A DNA stretch of 64,000 bases from Gigaspora rosea (taxonomy: Eukaryota; Glomeromycota; Glomeromycetes; Diversisporales; Gigasporaceae): assembly GCA_003550325.1 (NCBI GenBank), contig QKWP01000135.1, positions 338,370 through 402,369 on the forward strand, in the 5' to 3' direction. The translations under genes were made by a program, and so were the position numbers. Shown piece by piece: positions 1-11,536 of this stretch; position 1 is the first letter of the stretch, and every line of letters starts with the position of its first letter. The notes under the pieces were generated by a model. That model was given only the letters and a program-made list of their open reading frames with translations. It was not told the origin of the DNA and ran no database searches.

Positions 1-320
1 TAGATATAGCATTTATTGCACATGTAATAGATATAGTCCGTTACATTTGTGAAAAACAAAAATGTATAAAAGCGGCCGATGTGGACCCCAAGTTCAACAT
101 CGAGTCTTCATACTCTTTCAATAATAAAAACAACTATTAACTACACAAATTAAACAATTATTAGTATCCTCATATACTTCTAATTGTAGCCTCTTTCGTA
201 ATTGCAAATTGCCTTAAATCTTCTTTGTTAAGTTTTATTAAAAAACGCCTTCCGACTTAGATATATCACAGTAACAAAAGTGAGGTTACACAGAGTGTTC
301 ACTGTCTAAGATCGCTCTAG
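1..320. other. Gene-free leader, possibly a retroelement end
   Basis: No coding sequence is visible. A TATA-like TGTATAAAAG lies near position 63, followed by a locally GC-richer stretch, as in an LTR or promoter. No second copy or defined end is in view, so a long terminal repeat is only a guess. The LINE relic stops abruptly near position 340, so this segment may be what truncated it. Confidence 0.3.
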
Positions 321-620
321 TTACCTAATATCTTTGAAGAAGTGGATATAGGATAACAATGTGAATATTTTGTAGTATTTATTTGATAGAGTATATTTGT
401 TATTGTTTTTTAGGTTAGTTTTTGCCATTGCGATAATATTCCATTGTTTTGAGTTACCGTATTCTAGCCATTTTTGTAGTTTTAGTTTGTTATTTAAACC
501 CTGTACGTTATGTGTTATGAAGATCAATTCTTCTAGTTGTTGTTTGTTTGTATTACAAGGCGTGTTGTCACCGATAGTGGCTGTGTTTCCATTTAAATCT
601 TCAGATATCTGAATATTCAA
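321..620 (-). pseudogene. LINE ORF2 fragment, start of APE endonuclease
   Basis: The first 99 residues of ORF2. The motif ITHNVQGLNNK followed by W-L-E-Y and a degraded TKTNL-like step matches the start of an exonuclease-endonuclease-phosphatase domain. The same region of the plus-strand copy reads ATHNIRGLSR ... TETKL. Here the catalytic Glu of TET is replaced (AKTNL). Everything beyond about 60 residues of the domain is missing. It cannot be active. Confidence 0.7.
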
Positions 621-2744
621 ATAGATCCCACTCTGGCGTCTTCAGTTCTGGTAGTTGTAGTAAGTATTGTGGTATGTTCTCGAATTCAAAAATTGTTTTT
701 AGTGTGTCGACTGCTTTTTTGATGTCTTCGTATCTTTTTATTGGTAGTTCTATCATTATTTCCTGATCTTAATTTTTAACTATTTCCTTTACTTTTTCTA
801 TGTCTTTTGGTATCTTTCTTTTTTTTGAATTTCCTTTATCCCTCCCGTCTCTTTTTGGTAATTGTAACCAGTTCTCAGGAATTCGATTAAAGTGGTATAT
901 TGGATGTAGTTTCTTTACTAATTCCATTAGTTCTCGTGTTTGTGTTACTGGTACCTGGACTACCACTTCTTTAATTTGTCTCGGGTCCCATGGGAGGTCA
1001 GGTTTATTTGTATAGTTAATTTCTATGAAATTAGGTGGCAATACTCTCGATAAGGTGTATTCACTTTCAATTTCTCTGATGAACCTATCTGCTTCTTTTT
1101 TGTCTTTTATTGGGAAGGAGTATCTTCCTTGTGTTTTAATTTTTGTAGGTGAGTTTGGTAGTTTTGGTTTATTTCTGAAATAGTCGTTAGGTAGTTTTTT
1201 GAATGTGTAATGTTCTCTTAACAACATTATGTGTCTTTTGAAGTCGTCCGTATTCTTTGGAGCAAAGGGGAAAGCGTATGCTACTTCTTTGTTTAACAGC
1301 TGAGGGGTGCATGGTAACGGCAGTTTTTCTTCCGGTAGGTCAAAATATGAGTCTTGTATTCTTTTAAAATTGTATCTTTCTCTCAACTCTCTAACATATT
1401 CTCCCAAACGTCGCAACTTCTTGGGTTCCGTTATGGGGAAGTTCTTCCTCCATTCTTCCTCTAGTTCATAGGGACTGTCTGGGAGTGGGATTAATTCTTC
1501 TGCGAAGTATGTTTCTGGTAATTCTGAGAATGTGAAGACTTGTCTCATTGCCCTAACTATTTGACCAGTTTCTTGTCTCCTTACTATTGGTAAATCAAAG
1601 GGTAGTAACTTCATCAGCATCTCTGGTATCAATTTTTTAAAGGACGTTTCTATTCTTATTTTAGCAAACCCTGCCAAGTAAAATAGCCACTGTGTAATTT
1701 CGTGTGCATTTAGTTCATCTATCTTGAGATTCTTTAGAAAGTCTATTGCTAGTTTTCTTCTCAAGTTTATGAATATTTGATCCCAGTTCACTTTACTCAT
1801 TAGCAATATGTCGTGCAATCTTTATATCTTTCTGTTGCTTTATTTAACATTATCGTGAATTCTTGTTGGTATTGTGGTTGTGAAGATTTATGTTTGGTAA
1901 AAGTTCTAAAGAATACTTTATCCTTAAATTCCAATTTCATTCGAATTGCTTCTGGTAATGGATAATGCGTCGTTTTAGTCTCTATCTTATGTTGTACCAG
2001 CTTTTTTAGTTGTTCTAGGTTTTGAAATGCCTCTACAATTTTATCATAGTTTCATTTGATTTCGTCAAATTTTTCTTTACCATTATTTGATTTCAGGTCC
2101 TTTACTCCTTCCTTTACAATATCTGTCCAGCTATAGTCTACTTGTTTCTCGTTCCTTCTTTCATCATCTTGATGCCCGGCTAATACTTCACTATAACTTC
2201 TCTGATGACTTGTTTTTTGAACTTCGTCCTCTATAGTTACATTAGATTCAGTCTCCATTTTATCCTCATTTGATCGTGATGGTTGTTCTCTTATCCTCTG
2301 GAGTATTTCGGAATCTTCTAGAAACATCGAATCATCTTGGAAAAATTCTTTTTGTAACTCTTTTATTTGGTCTTTAGTATTGTGGGAATTTTTATTTTGT
2401 TCTGCTTCTAAATATGGATTGTTGGGTGAGAAATTCAACCCTGTTGGGTTGTTTGTTTGTATGACCTGATGATCTGTTGTATTGATCTCTAATTGTGACG
2501 TCATGTCATTTTTTGACAGGGTCTTAGCTAATTCCCCAAATTCTGCGTTGTTTACATTTTCGAATTTTTGACTCTCAATAATATGCGAAGTTTCTATTAT
2601 CATCTCTGAGTCCGTCTTTATTTTCTTTTGAGAAGTTTCTTGGTGGTTATCAATCTCTATCAGTTCATTAGCTTGAGCCTCTGTATGTGTTTCTTCTGTC
2701 TGACCCGATTCTATACTATTTTGTGCTGCTGACATAGTCAGCAA
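601..2744 (-). pseudogene. LINE ORF1 protein with six YxFxxIP repeats, broken
   Basis: ORF1 of the minus-strand LINE, probably an RNA-binding coat-like protein by position; no known domain was recognised. It begins with an acidic, Ser/Thr/Gln-rich region of about 230 residues. A middle domain follows (KIVEAF, then FFRTFTKHK), then six repeats of about 50-60 residues starting YxFxx[IL]P and carrying an LP and an FPI-like step. Lesions: TGA where the other copy has Trp (near 2052), a frameshift near 1820 just before MSKVN, and a stop near 769 after which repeat 5 continues in the same frame. It ends at 601, overlapping ORF2 in another frame. No CCHC zinc knuckle is visible. Confidence 0.75.
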
Positions 2745-3005
2745 CAGATTTGTACTAAGAGCTTTTAAGCTTTGTCCTCGCTCTCTTGTCCTCTTAATCT
2801 TAGCCTCTTTCTGTTGTCACTACTAGTATTAGTTAATTAATTACTTAAACTGTAGCACCAAACGGTCGTCAACGGTCTTTATTGTGTCCAAATTCTTCCT
2901 TTTTCAACTGTTTGTTTGTTTACTTAATGATTTACAGATGTACGGAAAAAAAATATTTTTATACTTTGTAGCATAATTAGATAATTAGTTAATTTGTGAT
3001 CTGCA

Positions 3006-3477
3006 TATGAACTAGTAAAAAAACATAGTAAACTGCAGGGATATGTTTACTATATAATTTTGCCTTTTTTGGAATTTGGCATTTCCCCAAGGATAAATCG
3101 ATTTTGTACTAAGTAAACCTCTCACATGCACATAATAAAAGCTGTAGAGAAGATAATTACAAGCATAATGGTAGCTGAAACATTAAAACAGCCAAGCAAA
3201 TTGTAAGATATGGGCATTTTTGTCTTTACAACTATTTGTTTACTTCTTTGTTTATCATATAGTTGTGAGGCAAATACATTTATATTTTATGATCCACTGG
3301 ACCAATTTTAATGTTCCAACTACCATTATGCTCAATTTTTTTTTTTTTTACAATGTTTGGTATATGCACAAAAGAGGTTTATTTAGTACGAAATTGATTT
3401 ATCCTTGGGAAAATGCCAGATTTTAAAAAAAGGCGAAATTTAATAGTGAAAATTACATGATTTTTTACTAGTTCATA
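3006..3477. repeat. Long-arm foldback element, about 472 bp
   Basis: The left end, starting TATGAACTAGTAAAAAA, is repeated inverted at the right end, and similarity continues inward for most of the element. It includes the CCAAGGATAAATC block on both sides and AGCATAATGGTAG near the middle. Arms are imperfect but span over 100 bp each. No transposase. The open frame at 3220-3426 is a product of the arm sequence. Confidence 0.7.
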
Positions 3478-4426
3478 GGTGGATTACGAATTAATCAAAT
3501 TCAAGAGATCAATATAAATCAGCTCGATTAAACAGAATATTTTAGAATTATATTAATTAAATGATTAATTAATGAATTTAACTAATTTTAACACCTGGTT
3601 AAAGTTATAAATTTTAACTACACTTTATTTTTATAGAGTTTTTTATATAAAAAATTATTCTTTAAAGATTAGGGTTAGGGTAAGGGTATAGGTATATTAA
3701 GTTAGAGGATAGATTGATTATTTATATGCAAAATTAAATGCCAAAAACTTTTATTTAATAGCCTATAGCTAGTTTTTATAATAAAATTTTGTGATATTGA
3801 TAATTTTTTGATTTTTTTCTAAATTTTCTTAAGTTTTTTTATTTTGTTATACAAGATCCTGCGACCTGATTGGTAAATTATAGGGTGGTTACATCACCAG
3901 AGGGCAAGTTAGCAATACTCTTAATTAATTAGTTGTTTAAAAATTTTTTTAAATCAATTAGTTGGAAAGTTAGCAACTAGTTGGTTTTTCAACTAACAAT
4001 TTGAAATTACTTAAATAGACAACCAAAAGTTGTACTCTTGTCAATATACTAATATTAGCACAGTTTTCATATAAGTATTTATATTTATAATATTTTAAAT
4101 AAAATTCAATTTCCAAGTAGATACTTAGAATTAGAAACCAAAAAAAATATATATATATAAAATTTTTGTTAGCCAAATAAGACAATAGCAACCTATTAAT
4201 ATAGCAATCCTTATATAATCAACCAATCATTTTTGAGATTGGTAATCATATAAGATAGTTTGTTTTTCTTTTATTTTTTTTTATTTTATTTTATTTTATT
4301 TTTATTTTATTTTTTTAATCGCGAATATTTTTTTTAGAATTTTTATTGAAGTTATCGCTAGATTATTGCTAAAATCATTGCTAAAGTAGATTTAGGCCGC
4401 AGATAAGTATTTAGGTTTACTTAGAT
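3478..4426. other. AT-rich gene-free stretch
   Basis: Nothing coding is supported. Position 3668 onward holds a short telomere-like run (TTAGGGTTAGGG then degenerate). The rest is A/T tracts and short direct or inverted words around 3900-4010. Confidence 0.5.
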
Positions 4427-4504
4427 ATATGGGGTGAAGTCAATAGAAATGGGACAAATCTATCTAATAAATTTGGCTCATTTCTATTGACTCCACTCCA
4501 TATG
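4427..4504. repeat. Short hairpin miniature, GTCAATAGAAA family
   Basis: About 33 bp beginning ATATGGGGTGAAGTCAATAG is repeated inverted after a loop of about 12 bp, with a few mismatches. The same end motif (GGGG-x2-x2-GTCAATA) bounds two larger elements at 48749-48993 and 50077-50336, so this is probably an internally deleted member of one family. Confidence 0.6.
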
Positions 4505-4639
4505 TCTGAGTTTTTATTCTTAGCATTAGATTTAAAAAAAATGAAATTTATTTTAGTATTGTAAAAAGTTTCTATTAAATTTAATAAAGATAAAAGCAAG
4601 GTCTCACCTTAACATTTAAAAAAAAAATATTATTGCTAA

Positions 4640-5490
4640 AGTTGTTGCTAAAGTTTTTATAGGAGCAGTCTTTTGGTTGGTTCTTTAAGTCGTTTGGTAG
4701 TTTTTTATTATTTTTTTAGTAGGTAATTTTGTTATTTTTTAGTAATAGGTTTTGTTTTTTCATTGTTCTTTAGTAGTTCTTTTTTATCATTTTTTAGTAT
4801 ATAATTTTGTCATTTTTCAGTAAGTAGATTCTTTGTTTTTTTAATAGTGAATTCAAGTTCTTTAGTATTCTTTTTTGTTGTTTTTTAGTAAGTAATTTTG
4901 TTGTTTTTCAGTTCTTTTTCTCTTCATCTATAGGTTCTGTAAGTCCTTTAGTAGTTCTTCTTTGTTATTTTCTAGTAGATAATTTTGTTATTTTTTGGTT
5001 GATAGGTTCTTTGTCTTTTTGTCAATAGGTTCTATAAGCCCTTCACTAGTTCTTCTTTGTTATTTTTTAGTAAGTAGGTTCTTTTTCTTTTTGTTAATAA
5101 GTTTTGTAAGTCCTTTGGTAGCTCTTCTTTATTGTTTTTCAGTAGATAATTTTGTCATTTTTTAAAGATAGGTTCTTTGTCTCTTTGTCAATAGGTTCAG
5201 GTCCTTTGGTAGTTCTTCTTTGTTATTTTCCAGTAGATAATTTTGTTATTTTTTGATGAGTAAATTTTTTGTCTCTTTGTATTTTTTTGGGAAGTTTTTT
5301 AATGGATTTTGTAAGTTCTTTAGTAGTTCTTTATTATCATTTTTTGGTAGGCTTTCCTATTGTTTTGGGTTTGTTTGTTACTATTTTCATTTTGTTTTTA
5401 TTCTATTTTTATTTCATTCTTATCCTGTTTTTTATCCTATTTTTGTTCTGTTTTTGTTTTTTTTTCTTTCATTTTTTTTGTTTTCTTCAT
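4640..5490. repeat. Degenerate T-rich minisatellite
   Basis: A diverged tandem array with a period near 90-115 bp. Each unit carries recurring words such as GGTTCTTTGTCT, TTTGGTAGTTCTTCTTTG and AGTAGATAATTTTG. The T/G strand bias is constant over 850 bp. The open frames at 5253-5535 are only long because of this composition. Confidence 0.65.
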
Positions 5491-6330
5491 AGAGTAATCT
5501 ATTTGTTACCAGTAGTGACAGTCCCATGCCAATAAGAATCAAGATCAGGTGTAATGTTATACCTAATTGTGTAATATGAAAATAAAGTAAAAAAATGCCA
5601 TTTTCAGAAATATTATGAACTAAAAATTTTGACTATAAAACCACCCTTTTTTTTAGCAAAAAAATTTTTTGTTAAATTTTACTATATAGTTATTTCTAAT
5701 ACTAACCTTTCTTCTAATTATACTCCTAATTCTAATAATAATAAATTTACAGATATTTATATTTGTTTTATTATACATTATACAGGAACATGTCACCCTA
5801 GTAACAAGCACATTTTTTTTCTCTATATTTGTATTTAACTAAAAAAATAATTAAAAAAATTTTAATTTAAAAAAAAGGTTTTAGAATATAGTGCACCTGT
5901 ATTGCAGTACACCCTTTTTATAGTTTTCAAAATTTTACTAGGGTAACCTCTGCTGCATTTTTAATAAAAAATAATACTCTCGCAATTTTGTACTAATTTT
6001 GACCCTAACTCTAATCCTAATTCTAACCCTAACTCTAATTATTATTTATATTTGTTACTATAGGGTGCATAGTGGGTGCACTATAGTGCAGGGTGCACTA
6101 CTTACTAAATCCTAAAAATAAATAAATTAATTAATAAATTAAAATAAAAAAAAAAAACTTAAAAAAAAATATAAAAAAATAAGGATATATATGATCAACT
6201 TTGATTGGTTGATCATAAGGTTGGCATGGTAATATGTCTTTATAAAATAATACAATTTTTATTAATTAAATATTGATTTTTTTAAATTTTTAAAATATTT
6301 AAGTTTTTTTGTAATACAGACCTGCCACTA
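5491..6330. repeat. Dispersed repeat with GTGCAC ends, plus A/T tracts
   Basis: 5885-6110 holds a repeat ending in nested GGGTGCAC/GTGCACCC words and containing degenerate CCCTAA-like runs. A second, partial copy lies inverted at about 8500-8640, where the order of TACAAAATTG, a T/A block, TGCATCAGGGGTTACC and GTGCAC-like words is reversed. 6188-6215 is a small hairpin (ATGATCAAC ... GTTGATCAT). No gene is seen. Confidence 0.45.
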
Positions 6331-7510
6331 ATTAAACTTCTCTAAGTGCATGCTCTTGGAACCAGATACAAGCATGCATTTATGTGTATTTAGAAATTTG
6401 TATCATAAATATATCACATGCCAACAGGCCAATTAAATTTTTTATTTTTATCATTTTTATTTGACCACTTTCAATTTATTACTCGATCTTTATTATTTTA
6501 TGCTACAAATTTTATTGGTTCTAACTGCTACAAAAAAACCAGAATTTGCAAGCACAAAAATATACTTAATTACTAATCCGAATATAATTTGCAGAATTTC
6601 TATATTAGAATTTGGAGCAAATTCCTATGAAATTTACATATACTGAAATCTGAGAATCATACAATAAAAAGTATTTTTTATTAAGTTAATAGCCAAAGTC
6701 AAATAATTAATAGTTGTAGAGCTCACTGAGATGCATCTAATGCAATTATATTATTCAAATTGGTCTAGTAAAGGCTAAGTTATCACTAAAAAATGATTGG
6801 CTGACTATATAAAATTTTTATAAAAATTTATATAGTCAGCCAATCATTTTTTAGTAATATCTTAGTCTCCACTAGGCCAATTTGAAGGATATAATACTAT
6901 TAGATGTGTCTTAGTAGTGTTTTAGTGAGCTTTACAACTTTCAATTATTTGGCTTTGGTTATTAACTTAATAAAAAAAATACTTTGCATTGTATGACATC
7001 CAGATTCAAGCATATAATAATAATTTATATTGGATCTTATCTAGATCATCAATTATTTCAATCAAGCTTTTTTATTGCTCTTTATTTTTTGAAGAAATTT
7101 TATTTTAAAAATAAGAAATTTTAACAGATTAAAATATAAAAACTGTTGAAATTAAATATTTTTTTAATAAAAAAAGTTACTATAGCAAAAGGTTCTAATA
7201 GGCACCTCTACTGCATTATCAATTTGGATTTATAAGTTTATTAATTTTGTTAGTACTTTTATCAATAACATATCTTTATAAATAAAAAAAGAACAATGGT
7301 CATGAAATGCTATTGTATAAGAATTCTTCATTATGATTGGTCAAATATCATGTGTATGCATTTATAGAGGTGCATGCAATAGGTCTGGAACTCAGAATCT
7401 TTTGCACATGCAGTATGTAGAGGGCATGCACTTAGCTTTAAGTCCCAACGTTGGGACCAAGTCATGCATTTACAGAGGGTGCATTTAGAAAGGTTTAACT
7501 GTATATAATA
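6330..7510. mobile_element. Relic of a pogo-like element with a nested foldback
   Basis: The right end near 7490 (GTGCATTTAGAAAGG, then TTTAACTGTATA) matches inverted pogo/Tigger-like ends such as that at 7587. A weaker left counterpart (TTAAACTTCTCTAAGTGCAT) is near 6336. Many internal TGCATTTA words recur. The foldback at 6646-7006 sits inside. The left boundary is uncertain. Confidence 0.35.
6646..7006. repeat. 361-bp foldback with about 170-bp arms
   Basis: From GAATCATACAAT at the left to ATTGTATGACATCC at the right, the two halves are inverted copies. Matching blocks include TTAAGTTAATA, GAGCTCACT, CAAATTGG and, at the centre, ACTAAAAAATGATTGGCTG with its complement about 30 bp away. 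No open frame. It looks like a non-autonomous foldback or fused terminal repeats. Confidence 0.7.
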
Positions 7511-7584
7511 TTCTTGGAGTTTGTAAGTTTTTAAACAAAATAATTTGTATTGGATCTGGATTTTTTGTCTAGCACACTATAGTA

Positions 7585-7921
7585 TACAGTCAACCCTCTA
7601 TAAATGCAACTCGTAGGGACAAGGCTACAACATGCATTTAGGGAAGTTTGCATTTAGAGAGAGCCAATTAAATTGTAACTTTAAAAATTAGATCACCGAG
7701 TTTGTGTAACTTCTACCAAAACTGTATAATCTATCTTAAATACTAAAATTTGATTGGCTATGTGCATTTAGGGAGATTAAAATGTTATTCAAGAGAACGT
7801 GCATTTACAGAATATAGAAAAAATGTGCATTTAGCACTAATAACATTTTATAGAAAAGAAAAAACATGCATTTAGAGAGATATTGCATTATGAAGATTGC
7901 ATTTATGGAGGTCCGACTGTA
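7585..7921. mobile_element. Pogo/Tc1-like miniature, TA target
   Basis: The left end is TA then CAGTCAACCCTCTATAAATG. The right end is, on the opposite strand, TA then CAGTCGGACCTCCATAAATG. Inverted repeats are about 25 bp with 3-4 mismatches, bounded by TA on both sides, which is the Tc1/mariner/pogo pattern. Internal TGCATTTA words recur about seven times. There is no transposase frame. Confidence 0.7.
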
Positions 7922-9289
7922 TCTGATAGTGTTCAAAACCAAAAATAAACATTGGGCTGATCGGTACAGCTAATTGGTTAACATGTATACACATGACTAG
8001 AATTTAACACAAAATTATATAGTTCTCACTATGCTTTAAACAATTATTAAAGATTTAGAAACATAGAGAGTAATTACCTTTAAGCAACGAATTTAGAGTT
8101 CAAATTTTATTAATAATGGTTTAAAAAATAGATCTGTATTACAGTAACATTTACTTATTGTTCAGCTAGGTATATTATCTGTAATTTTGGTATTAATATT
8201 TAAAATAATACAGTTGTATAATAATTATACAGACAAATCCAAGAAATTAGAGCAATTGAAGCTTATTTGACAAGACCTAAACAAGAAGGTAATAAAGATC
8301 TTTGACAGTACTACAAAAAACTAGAACTTTGAAAACTGGAAACCAAAGAACCAAATGATAAAAAATCCTAGAAGGAAGTTGTTTACCAACCTAGCTACCA
8401 GAAACTATTATACTAAAGAAAATGATTTATGCTATAGAAGTATAAATAGCAAATTTCTAAAAATTATATCAAAAAAATCTAGACAGTACTGCCTATTTGG
8501 AGTTAAAGTTAGAATTAGAATTAGAGTTAAAATTAGTACAAAATTGTAAAGGGATCATTTTTTGTTAAAAGTGCATCAGGGGTTACCTAGTAAGACTTCG
8601 AGATATAAAAATAGAGGGCACAAAGTGTACAGGGCACTTTCTAGTCCTTTTCATAAAAAAAAAAATAAATAATAAAAAAAAATAAATAAAAATAAAAAAA
8701 TCTGTCAATATTTTTAAAATAATATTATTGCAAACAATATTTTATTATTATTTAAAATAAAACATCCAGATATTGTTAATAAAAGTTTAAAAAAGGATTG
8801 ACCATTTTTGTAATGCATGTTTAAAGCTTTTCTATAAATTAGAAAAAAAACTTGCCTATTTGGTAATTGCTTGAGGTATTTCAATTCATTCCCACTGTTA
8901 CAGTAGAAATAAATTTCTTTTAAAGATACTGATATGATTTCATATTGGCAAATTCATTTGATTATGTTCATAGTAACAAATATAGCGCACCTTTTAGCCC
9001 GGTTGGTGGCGAGTATATAGCAAATATGTAGTGTATAATTGATAAAGTATGTATAGTAGAAATTAAGATTGTATGTATATTTCGTAAAGGAATTCTTTAA
9101 AAAATTTTATCTATAACCTATACCAACCCTAACATAAAAAAGGACAATAGTAGCGCTCACCCAAACCCTAACTATTAAAAGGGGATTGCTTATAAAAGAT
9201 AAATTTTATAAATATTGCTAACCATACATACATTCGTAGCTTATATCTATATGTACATTACTTGGATACGGGCTTATACAACACATATT
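7922..9289. other. Gene-free, AT-rich
   Basis: No supported gene. It includes the inverted partner of the 5.9-kb repeat (8500-8640), A/T homopolymer tracts at 8655-8700, and short CCCTAA-like words at 9125-9175. The 64-residue frame at 8355-8549 has no recognisable feature. Confidence 0.45.
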
Positions 9290-10190
9290 TCTATAATACC
9301 CATTTTTTATGGGTATCAATGCGCACATATAGTATCAATCTTATTAAAACAAAATTACATTTTTTGAAATAAAAATTAACTAAATAGAATTTTTTTTTTA
9401 AATTGAACCTCTAGACTAGCTCTACACTGAAATCATGCTATTTTTTTTTTAATTTTTTATAAAAAAATATTTCGAACGTTGATGAATAGCGTTTTCAGTT
9501 TCGATTATTACCATTTTTACTTTTCTTTAAAATAAAGATAAAAAATGCTCTATTTCAGTGTAAAAAAAAAAACAAAAATATATTACTTATTTGATTAATT
9601 ATTTAACGTTAATTTCAATACGTAAATGTAATTTTATTTTGGTAAATTTATAGTAATAATCATTTTGATTTTATAATATTAGGCAACAAATTGGTTTGCC
9701 AGGTCAATTTCTGCCAAATTTTTTTTTAAAAAAATTGTTATTTACTATCCGAGTTGCTTCTTTTCTTTTTTTTTTAGCAACAGTATTAACAGTTGCGTAG
9801 AAATTGTATTAACAATATTTTTAGCTTGAGTAACAATTGATATAAATAGCTGCAGAATCCATAGTATTTTTCTTAATTATAGGTAAAGAAGATACATTAG
9901 ATTCAATTGAATCTTTATTGTTAATTTTTTTTAATAGCACTACGGACTTTTTTTAAATGATTTCGCTTACTATAATGTTTAATTGCTTTTGCCATGTTTT
10001 TTTTTTTAAGAAGTATTAAATAAAAAATCGCAAATAATAATATTAAAAATTTATTGATTTAAATAATGATTAAAAATACATAATTATAAGATAATTCCAA
10101 TGCTTAAAATCCAATTTTTGATACTACCTGGATGTTGTTTTTGGATTTTGAGCGCCGAGAGATTTTAATATGCTATTATACACCCTAGTT
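9290..10190. mobile_element. Deleted relic of the 1.85-kb TIR element family
   Basis: Matches both sides of the 50609-52463 element: the TTTTTTATGGG block near 9300, a nested miniature at 9401-9566, the TTTATTGATTTAAA-AATGATTA block near 10050, and the end-like TTTAATATGCTATTATACACCCTAG near 10163. The left terminal repeat and the Cys/His cargo are not found here. Confidence 0.45.
9401..9566. repeat. Miniature inverted-repeat element, diverged copy
   Basis: It begins AATTGAACCTCTAGACTAGC, then CTCTACACTGAAAT. It ends with CTCTATTTCAGTGTA, the inverted form. The better preserved relative is at 51791-51971, inside the same type of host element. Confidence 0.5.
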
Positions 10191-11253
10191 AGACATTAGT
10201 AACTTACTATAACAAATAATTATCTTTTTCAATATTGTAACATACACTATTACAAATTGCCCAAATGACTTTAAGAAGTTTAAGTCCATATCAAATTTTA
10301 AATTTTTTTCAAAACTGCAATTTCTATTAATTTTTTTTAACTACCTATGAATATTGGAATACCAAAAAAGCTCATAATGATCATAATGGATGAAGGTAAA
10401 AATACTAACAGTTATTATACTGTAACTACTCTATTTTGTTATTCATATTATGTATCATTTTCAAAATTTGTTAATTATTATTATAATTAATATGTATTAT
10501 TAAAGTAGTTTTTTATTATTACATATTCCTTTTTTCTTTGTTATTACTATAAATCAAACTGATACTACCATTGAGATTAAATGCTTGGTTTTTCGTGTTC
10601 AATTGCAAATTTATGATACTGTAATACATATTATATAATTAGCAATTAATATGACAGATCTTAATAAATCAGAAATATGATTGTAGAAAAAAATTGACAA
10701 ATCACCGAAAAATAAATTTTTGGGGCGCATTTTTTAGGCTTAGGGTTAAGTCTAGAGATTAATTAGTTTTAGAGTAGAGTTTATATTAAACAAGTATAAG
10801 TTGGTTTTAGAGGGTTAAAAAGAAACCAAAATTTCATTTTAATTATGATCCACGATATATAATACTAATAGTCCATACACATCAATAGAAAACTTGGCTA
10901 ATGATAACATTGAAAATCAATGGTAAAAAAAAAAAGCTAATGATTCAAATAGAAATCATTATTTTGGGTATTATTGGCATTTTTTAAAGAAATATGCTAC
11001 CGCATATGCTTTGCGATAAAATCCATGTTTATGCAGATTTTCGGTGGGTTATAACATAAAAGAATTCCTATTACAATATAAACATTCCTGGGGAAAATTA
11101 AATAACGCAAAATCAGCCTATAGAAATGTACTACACGGCAATGATGCAAACAAGAGCACAGTTAATAATTTAAATAACTAATTAGATTTTTGATTTAGCT
11201 CATTTAAAAAGTACTTACGTACGTACGTACAGTACGTATATCTTGGTTTTAAA
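10191..11253. other. Upstream region of the Sel1-kinase gene
   Basis: No gene is supported. 11217-11240 contains an alternating ACGT tract (four TACG units, a break, then another), 14 bp before the presumed start codon. A near-identical tract is at 29551-29567 in another gene-free stretch. The rest is AT-rich. Confidence 0.4.
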
Positions 11254-11331
11254 ATGTCAACCGACAATTTTAATCAATTATGTTTAGATGATAATATTTT
11301 TAGTGAAATTGTTAAAGAATTATATAATCTA
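11254..11331 (+). pseudogene. N-terminal 26 codons of the split Sel1-kinase gene
   Basis: ATG at 11254 opens a frame (MSTDNFNQ ... IVKELYNL) that runs into the LINE at 11332. If the LINE and one target-site copy are removed, the frame continues without a break at 19463 (YNKERLKGKIVEQIF) into the Sel1 repeats. This is the real start of that gene. The 26-residue piece alone has no domain and is probably not functional. The downstream half might still be made from an internal start, but that is inference. Confidence 0.75.
11314..11331. repeat. Left target-site duplication of the LINE
   Basis: AAAGAATTATATAATCTA occurs here and again at 19445-19462 directly after the poly-A tail. The first three A's are ambiguous with the tail, so the duplication is 15-18 bp. 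Confidence 0.9.
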
Positions 11332-11536
11332 ATTCCTGTAGATCACAAAACCAAATTCAGAGCTTAGGGAAAAAACACAAAATACAAAGGAAAACAAACA
11401 ACGCTTGCTTAATTATAGGCCTTGGAGCCTAATTTAATATCTAAACACAGTTCTTGTTTAGTTACCATTCAAAATAACTAAAAGAAAGGAAGATAGCCTT
11501 CTTACCACACCCCGTGTGTTCTTACACTTCTTTACG

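Larger units (their letters stand above)
321..2850 (-). mobile_element. LINE relic, ORF1 plus start of ORF2
   Basis: A minus-strand copy of the non-LTR retrotransposon family seen in fuller form at 11332-19444. It keeps the 5' leader, nearly all of ORF1 and only the first residues of the ORF2 endonuclease. It then loses similarity near position 340, so the reverse transcriptase is absent. Protein similarity to the other copy is clear along the whole length but nucleotide similarity is low, so the two are old relatives rather than recent duplicates. No target-site duplication was found. The 5' limit is approximate. Confidence 0.8.

Noticed and set aside
1..120. LTR promoter with TATAAAAG
   Set aside because: No paired repeat, primer site or terminal dinucleotides could be fixed from this edge of the window.
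3664..3690. A chromosome end or true telomere tract
   Set aside because: Only two or three degenerate TTAGGG units, inside a gene-poor but internal region.
5253..5535. Two overlapping Phe/Leu-rich plus-strand frames resembling membrane proteins
   Set aside because: They arise from the T-rich minisatellite and lack any conserved pattern.
7967..8105. tRNA- or SINE-like A box (GCTAATTGGTTAACA) and B box-like GAGTTCAAATT
   Set aside because: Spacing is about 125 bp, no cloverleaf can be drawn and no second copy or poly-A tail is seen.
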